From positions 372,001 to 436,000 of the forward strand of contig FJUW01000021.1 in the NCBI GenBank assembly GCA_900074885.1: 64,000 nucleotides of DNA, given 5' to 3'. Position 1 is the stretch's first letter; every line of letters starts with the position of its first letter. Of the stretch, positions 57,717 to 64,000 are shown piece by piece. Under the pieces are notes generated by a model. That model had not been told where the DNA came from and made no database searches. It was given only the letters and a program-made list of their open reading frames with translations. Both the position numbers and the translations under genes were made by a program. The stretch is from Rhynchosporium graminicola (Eukaryota; Ascomycota; Leotiomycetes; Helotiales; Ploettnerulaceae).

Positions 57717-57925
57717 TGTTTAATATAATAATATAAGACTTAAGGCGGTATATAAGTAAGAATAAATAAGTAAGGAGGCTAAGAGCGATCTTATATAGTC
57801 TGGTACGAAGGAAACAGAAAGATATAGAGCTCTGAAGGAGTCTGCACTTTCTATATATATAAGGAGGGTATGCCTAAGGCACCGATACTGGCCCGTATCT
57901 GCCACGTATACTATGCGCCGTCACA
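57717..57925 (-). repeat. LTR (5' LTR of the short element)
   Basis: 209 bases with TG...CA ends in both senses, ending GTCACA immediately before the CTAGT duplication. Confidence 0.85.
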
Positions 57926-58534
57926 CTAGTATAATCTATAAACGTCCACTTAGCTCTACGATAAGTATTCCGGAGTTAGTTTATAAACGTCAGTAATACG
58001 ATAATTTATAACTACTTCCGGAAATTAACTCTAGTCGTAGCTCTAATAGCTCTTCCGATATTACCTTAGCTAGCTGATCTTATATAGCTTTATTAATAAG
58101 CTTTAATAGTAGTAGATATTAGGGACGCTATAAGTTTAAGTAACTTCTTGAACCCCCCGGAAGAAGCTATAATAGACGCAATTAATATAGAGAACGAGTA
58201 GACTAACGACGCTTTATTATAAGAGATAATAGAAGATTACTTGTAAAGCGAAACTCTAGAGGATGAAGACGAGGCTAGAGACTCAGTTCTAGAGCTAGAA
58301 TACTCTATTCAAGACGTAAGGTAGGCTTTGAAGACATTACTTTACTTTATAGAGAAGTAAAGAACTATGAATATAAGTTATGTATAAGTAATTAAGCGCT
58401 ATGAGTAGGAGTTGTAGTCTATAGAGAGAGACTCGCTCTCCTAGGGTTCCCTTAATAGGTAGCTTATATAATATAAACTCGTTCCTTTATAACGATATAT
58501 CTGTTATAACGATATTTTTGACTGTCCCGAATCA

Positions 58535-58558
58535 ATCGTTATAACAGGGGTTTCACTG
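58535..58558 (-). repeat. Right terminal inverted repeat of the pogo-type element
   Basis: Ends GGGGTTTCACTG; exact inverted match to the left end. It escaped mutation although the interior is heavily changed. Confidence 0.95.
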
Positions 58559-59010
58559 TTGGTTTATCTAGATTGCACTATTAGGGTCCTCTTAAGCGAG
58601 AATAGCGGACCCTGCCCAGAAAACAAATTCCTAGCTGCCAATTCTTACCAGATCACTTCGACGTGTATGAGTGTGCTTATTGCTATCTCCATCTATCCTT
58701 TGAAGATGGGTAGTCTCGAATGTCAAGAAAGTATAGTGACCGATTCTTCTATTAAATCGACAACTTCACAAGGGTTGGGGGAGCATCGAGGCAAGAGAAC
58801 TATATCCCAAGGGCCTTTACAATACCCAGCTACCGGAAGACCAACGATACATCGTGTCTGTAAAGCTATAAGGTTATTAAGGAAATTACATACTTTGTCG
58901 CTCTCTATATTCAATATACTTACTAGTCGGGACATGCAAATGCCTCGCATATGTAAACGCCTCGCTCTCGGTATTATATCGGTAAAGTATTTTAGGTGCT
59001 TTCCCTGCTA
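58559..59010. other. Unmutated island between two transposons, open frames on both strands
   Basis: 450 bases with ordinary base composition sit between two TpA-rich elements. The plus strand is open for 150 codons (58559..59011) and the minus strand for 75 (58950..58723). The plus frame starts at the transposon's end base, so it is probably chance. It may be original host DNA or the better-preserved edge of the next element. No family recognised. Confidence 0.4.
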
Positions 59011-60522
59011 AAATTCTTCTAATTTCAATATTAAATAACTACTCTAATTCATTAATAATATATAATCTTTTCTAGTACAAAATTGATCTCTATTATCTTC
59101 ACTCTTAGAGCTTTCTACCATAAGTACTACTAGTAGCGACGATTCTAAATATCGATTATGCTCTAGCTCCTTCTCTTATATAGCTCCACTAGGCTCATAT
59201 AATATCTATATATCTTGATCTTAATCGCTATCGCTAAAGATATCTACTTTAAACTATAGCTTAGAAGCTAGTAGATCAGGGTAGCTTTCTTCAGTAGAAA
59301 GTATAGTTTCAGCGACTATAGGCTGTTTATCAGGCTCTCTTTCTAGTCGATAGAGCTCTGAATCAGGTGCTACTACCTCTCCTCTCTTCTATAACTCTTA
59401 TAATTTAAGCTTCCTAGCCTTATTTATCTTCTGTGCTTAAACTCCTGCTTTTAATAGAGACTTCTTATACTTTCTAATAGTATGAGAAAGTACTCGATTA
59501 GCTCTCCGGCGATTTTCTGTATTTTCAGCTTTAGCTTTAGCTTGAATTTGAAGTCGTAGATCAGCTATACTTACTATAGCACCTCTAATTGACTTTAACT
59601 ACTTAATCGATCGTCGAGAGGTCTTCTTCTCTTAGGCACTTGACTATAGCTTCTATTAAAGTATAGTATTATTAGTAGAAGTAATTAAAGCCTTATAGAG
59701 TTAAACTATAGCTTTCTTGATCGAGCTTTAGAAGATCTCTCTTAAATCGTTAGATAAGTGAGTTAGATCTCTTCTAATAAACGACTCTACTATAGTTATA
59801 GTAGAGATTACTCTATCTACTAGTGTAGAAGGTAGTAGTAAAGGTAACTCTAGCTCTTTAATTAACTTCTGCTTTCTAAACGATCTTATTCTCTTTAATC
59901 TAGCTTTATAGCTAAGAGGCTATATTCTAGCGTTCTTAAAAGCGTTCTGGATTATATAACGTTATATAGTTTTCTGTCGAATACTAGTAAGGTCTCTGAA
60001 TAAAGAAGTGATTAAATAAGTAATATCTAAGTTCCGTAAAGCCGAGTTAATAGCTTGAGAGTAGTAGTACTTCTAAGGCCGAAAAACGCCTATATCTAAT
60101 AGGTGAAGAGTATACGTTAGGTAGCTTAGAAAGTACTATAGGTATATATGATTCTCTTGAAGAAGTACTATAAATTGCTTATAGTAGTGAGATTCGTGAC
60201 TATCTAAAAGGAGTAGTTTCTATAGCTTTTCTAGTCCGGTATGCGAGTGTTTAATTAAATAGTAGGCGTATTCTATAATAATTGAGTTATTAATATATCT
60301 AGTTAAAGAGAAAGTGATTATTTCTTCACTAGAAAGGTTTATAGATATCTAGTTCTCTATAATTATCTCTCTAGGGCAAATTATAAAGGCTATAAGTATC
60401 TTCTTTCTATTACTACGTATAGTTTCTATAATAGTAACTGTTTTACGGCTTCCTTATATAGGTGTATATAGTGTATTTATACTCCTTAGAATAACTATAC
60501 TCTCGGTATATAGGAGGGCGCC
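59011..60522 (-). mobile_element. Second pogo-type DDE transposase relic, truncated by a Gypsy LTR
   Basis: Read on the minus strand from 60522 downward: GSRKTVTIIETI (about 60448), LLLDSHESHYYKQFIVLLQE (about 60214), LLDIGVFRP (about 60097), then a coiled charged tail with ENTENRRRANRVLSHTIRKY (about 59520). The GSRxxVTxIE, LLDSHESH and LLDIGVFRP blocks are typical of DDE_1 transposases of fungal pogo-like elements, different from the one at 55.4 kb. Stops are frequent and the DNA is TpA-rich, as after RIP. The N-terminal part is missing, because an LTR begins at 60523. The outer end of the element was not found. Confidence 0.75.
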
Positions 60523-60797
60523 TGTGACGACAGCTCACCTGAATATCACATGAGAAGAAGGATAGATAATAGGGCCCAAGTTCATAAGTATCCCGGCAGA
60601 ACTAGTATCCGACCAAGTATAGTATCGGACAAGTACAAGAAAATATATATAAGATGCATTATACTCTATCTCTCTTCTTCTTCCTTCCTTATCTTTTTGT
60701 TTCCTTCGTAGTAGACTATATAAGATCGCTCTTAGCTTCTCTACTCGTTTATTCTTACTTATATACTGCTTTAAGTCTTATATCGTTATATTAAATA
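60523..60797 (+). repeat. 5' LTR of the Gypsy element
   Basis: 275 bases, starting TGTGACGACAGC and ending TTAAATA (TA for the usual CA, one C-to-T change). Its last ~90 bases are the reverse complement of the LTRs at 56.6 and 57.7 kb; the first ~180 are different. Confidence 0.85.
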
Positions 60798-63700
60798 AAA
60801 AGATTAAGATAGCCGGAGATAACTTACTATAATATCTTACTACTAAGTTAGTTATTCGATAACTACTCGTATATAGCTAAGATACTAGAGATCTCTCGGA
60901 TAACTATAAATTAGGGTTTAATTTAGCTTATCGCAAATAGTATAATAGAGAAGGTCTTCGCTAATACTCTTTTAATAACTCCCTTAGTATAAAGGAATTA
61001 TAGATAGATTTTAAAGAAAGTATAATAAATACTCCGGAACTTTAACCTCTATATATCACCGCTGAAATAGCCCTAATATACCTCTTTTTAAGCTACTATT
61101 ATAGCTCTTAACTAATAAACTAGAGACTCCTCTAGTTCTAAGAGAACTTAACGCGATCCTCCCTGCTTTACTTCCGAACTTAATCCGTTATACTTTTCTT
61201 TATCCTAAACGTCTCTTACTTTAGAGAATATTAATACTTTATTAAAGAAGTACTAACTAAGAGGGAAAGGAAAATAAAAGCGAAATTTACTAAGAGTATA
61301 ATCGCTAAATACTCTTATTATTATAAGTGACTCGAACCTGATCTATTCCCTCTTATAACGATTAGTAAACTAGGAAGAGAAGAATAACTCTCTAGAAGAT
61401 ACTATAGATAGACTAATCTCTATATAAGATAAGTTCCTTATAAGGGTCCCTTATCTATCTTCGACTCTCCTATTAGAACTAATATTATAATCTCCGCGTA
61501 TAGCGGAGTTTAATAAGCTAATAAACTCTATTCTAATACGTAGTACTAAGAGAGAAGATATTATTCCTAATAAACTATCTCTCTCTCCTAGCGCCGAATC
61601 AGTAGAGTTACGCCTTAGGAAGTCTTATCTTACTAAGAAGATCCTGCCTCTAGATAATAGATCAGATCTTACTTTCCTCTAATAGAGAGTATCGATACGA
61701 GACTAGCTAGCTATAAACGCCGACTACTACCCTACGGACTTCTCCCGGCGCGTTCTCGTATAAGAGCTAGTTACTAGATTAGCTAAGGAGTATCTTACGC
61801 TTTAGTATCTTACTAACGAGTTTGAAACTAGTAATAAAATAATCTCCTTATTAGAGGAGAACTTTCTTACTAGTTTAGAGGAAGATAACTACTATAACGC
61901 TTTCTACTACTTAGAAATATAATAACTCAGCTATATACGCGAGACTTTCGCCGAGTTTCGTAGTCGATTTTAAAGCGCTATTATCTAAAGTAAAGTTAAA
62001 AAGAAGGAGTAGTTCTTCTATATATAGGATAAGATTATATTATCCTTATGCGCTTTAACTCTTATTATTAAACTAACGTAGAATAAGGATTACGCTTCTA
62101 TAGTTAGATCTTTACTTTCTTTTAATACTAAGCGTTACTATAACTTAGAACGTACTTATCTCGAGAAAGCTACTACCTAGGTATAGTACTATAAGCTTAC
62201 TATTATTACTACGATTTCTACTAGTTCTACTCTTTACCGGTCCCTAAGCTTAGCCTCTTGATAAACTACTCTCGTACTATATGTACATATTTTTACTTTA
62301 ATATAGTCTAGTACTCTCTCCGCGCTAAAACGCCCTACTACCTCGACCGGAGAACCCCTTAGGTATTATAGTTATAGATAGCTTAGTTATATTAAGCTAA
62401 ATTACTTTAACTCGCTTAAGGTTTAATTAATCAATAAATTTCCGGAAGAGGATTAAGTAACTAAGGAAGTAGTAGAAGATATACCCTCCGAATCTAGACT
62501 AATACTAGAGGGAAATAATAAAGCTTAAGTAAAAACTCTTTCCTAAGTCTATATAAGTATAATCTCTCTAATCTGAACTTTAACTTCCTAATAAAAGGTA
62601 AGTAATTTATATACTTAACTATAGTTAGTATAAACGGGCTAGGAGTTTCTATAAGTAGCTTAATTAATACCGGAGTGAATAGTTATCTATTTATTAATCG
62701 TACTCTTACTAGACGACTATCGAGGGCCCTCGGTATCAAAATTAAGCTACTATTTTATTCTATTCTAATACGTGAGTTCTAATAGTCTATTAGAACTTAT
62801 ATTACTTATTTTATATATTTATACTTTTCTATTAATAGTAAGCGTATTTATAACTACTTTTTTATTCTCCTTAATTTAGGATAATAAGATATAATTATTA
62901 GTATTAAATAGATATAATAATTTCAGGTTAAGCTAGATACGCTCTACTATAAGCTATTATAGTCGGAACGCTATCTAGCTACCTTCTGATACGATAGAGA
63001 GATAATTATAACTCTACTGCCTTATAAACTTAGTATTAATCGATCTTACTAAATTAATATTAACGCGCGGGACTTAGCTATAAATTAGCTAGACTAATAG
63101 CGATTATACTAAATAGTAGCGATATAATATATTAACGTATTATCCTTATTATTTAACTTATTTCTACTTATCACTAAGAAATCCGAACCCTTTTCCGCTC
63201 TGAATTTATCGAGAAAAGTACTTGCGCTGAAACTCTATTATAAGTACTTCTCTTAACTTCTAAGGATCTAGAAACTAGTTCCGATTTACTAAATTAATAT
63301 TATAGCTTTTCACTTTAATATAAAACGTAAAGGTTCTGAATTATTCTTTATTAGTATTTACGAGATAGACTGCCTCTTATAAGATTATCTAAATAGCAAC
63401 TCTCCTAAGGATCCTAATATTAAATAACTTATAGCTAAAAAGCTACCGGAATAGTATTATACTCTTAAGAAAGCCTTTTCTAAGCGGGATTCTAATATTC
63501 TTCCGCTTTATTACTTATACGATTATAGAATTATCCTAGAAGAACTATTACTTAACGTATATTCGCCTTTATATTAGTAATCTATAGACGAACTATAAGT
63601 AACTAAGGAGTACCTTATAGAGAACCTAGATAAGGGATTTATCGAATCTAGCTAAAGTCCCTTTATATTACTTATAATATTTATTAAGAAAGCTAATAGA

Positions 63701-64000
63701 GGATTACGCTTCTATATCGATTATCATAAGCTTAATACGATTACTCGAAAGGATTCCTATCTAATACTTAAGATCGATAAGCTCTTAACTTATATATCTA
63801 AAGTAGTAATCTTTATTAAACTAGATATCCGAGTAGTATTTAACTATATCTATATAGACCCCGAATCTAAGGAATATATTACCTTCTGAACTCGCTTCAG
63901 ATCTTATAAATATAAAGTACTACTTTTTAGGCTCTATAATAGACCTAGTATATACTAGTAATATATGAATAATATATTACTAGACTACTTAGATAACTTC
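60523..64000 (+). mobile_element. Ty3/Gypsy LTR retrotransposon, RIP-degraded, 3' end outside window
   Basis: The 5' LTR is 60523..60797, with coding remains after it on the plus strand. Gag region about 61000-62500; its zinc knuckle (about 62362) reads YYSYR-stop-LSYIKLNY, with the cysteines turned to tyrosine. Protease: LINTGVNSYLFINRTL (about 62662; the catalytic D now N). Reverse transcriptase from about 63600: GFIESS, KKANRGLRFYIDYHKLNTIT, KIDKLLTYISK, KLDIRVVFN and YMNNILLDYLDNF at the window edge, where the family has YMNDxLxDYLDDF. Stops are scattered throughout, almost all TAG/TAA. The order protease-RT and the RT motifs place it in Ty3/Gypsy. It is inserted into the pogo-type relic on its left. 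Confidence 0.9.

Larger units (their letters stand above)
56633..57925 (-). mobile_element. Short non-autonomous LTR element (1.3 kb) inserted in the pogo-type transposon
   Basis: Two direct repeats (56633..56834 and 57717..57925) flank 882 bases without any gag, protease or RT pattern. The element is flanked by the 5-bp direct repeat CTAGT (56628..56632 and 57926..57930), and removing it rejoins the transposase sequence. Orientation is minus: read that way the LTR begins TGTGACGGCGC and ends AAACA (57717 end), a purine run (AGAAGGGGGTAA) sits next to the inner edge of the 3' LTR, and the segment just after the 5' LTR (GAAAGATCAAGACCGCCGGG) matches the same position in the Gypsy element at 60.8 kb. 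Small size and lack of coding capacity make it TRIM-like or an internal deletion derivative. Confidence 0.85.
55439..58558 (+). mobile_element. Pogo/Tigger-type DNA transposon (DDE_1), RIP-degraded, interrupted by an LTR element
   Basis: Bounded by a perfect 24-bp terminal inverted repeat beginning CAGTGAAACCCCTGTT, with further ATAACGAT words just inside each end. The transposase is on the plus strand but full of stops. The DDE region is still readable: YNIDETGLFWR (about 56114), KSRISLIIYINAIGSDKL, NKKAWMNIVI (56346), ILLAIDNFLAY (about 56418) and IQNLKAYYRR (56557). The order and spacing match DDE_1 transposases, and LAIDN and DETG supply the second and first acidic residues. Most stops are TAG/TAA in a TpA-rich background, the product of C-to-T change. 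The frame resumes after the inserted LTR element at 57926. A TA target duplication is not clear (flanks AG and TT). Confidence 0.85.

Noticed and set aside
55439..58558. TA target-site duplication of the pogo-type element
   Set aside because: Flanking bases (AG left, TT right) do not match; shifting the ends by one base gives TA only on the left.

Overview
The window reads as nuclear DNA of a filamentous ascomycete (Pezizomycotina). The evidence is short GT-AG introns (43 to 115 nt) with CTAAC/CTGAC branch points, a solitary dispersed 5S rRNA gene, a fungal kinesin-1 and RAD6, several 2EXR-domain genes, and transposons mutated in the manner of repeat-induced point mutation (RIP). The number of 2EXR genes and the NLR-like gene fit a leotiomycete, but that placement is inference.

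Layout. 0-2.4 kb: the 3' end of a TM9SF/EMP70 endomembrane gene facing a frame-broken membrane-protein gene. 2.7-13 kb: two intact 2EXR genes, an eight-exon pyruvate decarboxylase, and a MYND zinc-finger gene with an in-frame stop. 13.3-14.6 kb: a secreted A1 aspartic protease carrying a nonsense codon and a broken junction. 17.9-25.8 kb: one uninterrupted 2,624-codon frame for an unrecognised giant scaffold-like protein with dozens of short helical repeats. 26.9-29.6 kb: two decayed 2EXR genes. 30.2-34.7 kb: two small membrane proteins separated by microsatellite-rich DNA. 38.5-44.4 kb: a housekeeping block of a CYSTM tail-anchored protein, RAD6/UBC2 and kinesin-1 heavy chain, all on the plus strand and all intact. 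44.4-48 kb: low-complexity DNA with a 44-base N gap and a 5S rRNA gene. 48-53.4 kb: a dead Ap4A phosphorylase-like gene and a dead esterase/NB-ARC/TPR (NLR-like) gene. 55.4-64 kb: an AT-rich, TpA-rich island of nested transposons. It holds a pogo/Tigger-type DNA transposon with perfect inverted ends, a short LTR element inserted in it with a clean 5-bp target duplication, a second pogo-type relic on the other strand, and a Ty3/Gypsy element cut off by the window edge.

The striking overall pattern is the contrast between intact housekeeping genes and a high share of broken accessory genes (2EXR, MYND, protease, NLR, Ap4A phosphorylase). Many of the breaks are C-to-T or G-to-A nonsense changes of the type RIP makes, but others are one-base indels in homopolymers, which could be sequencing errors. 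No gene cluster for a pathway is visible. The best candidates for something undescribed are the giant repeat protein and the short LTR element whose LTR shares only its 3' half with the neighbouring Gypsy LTR.
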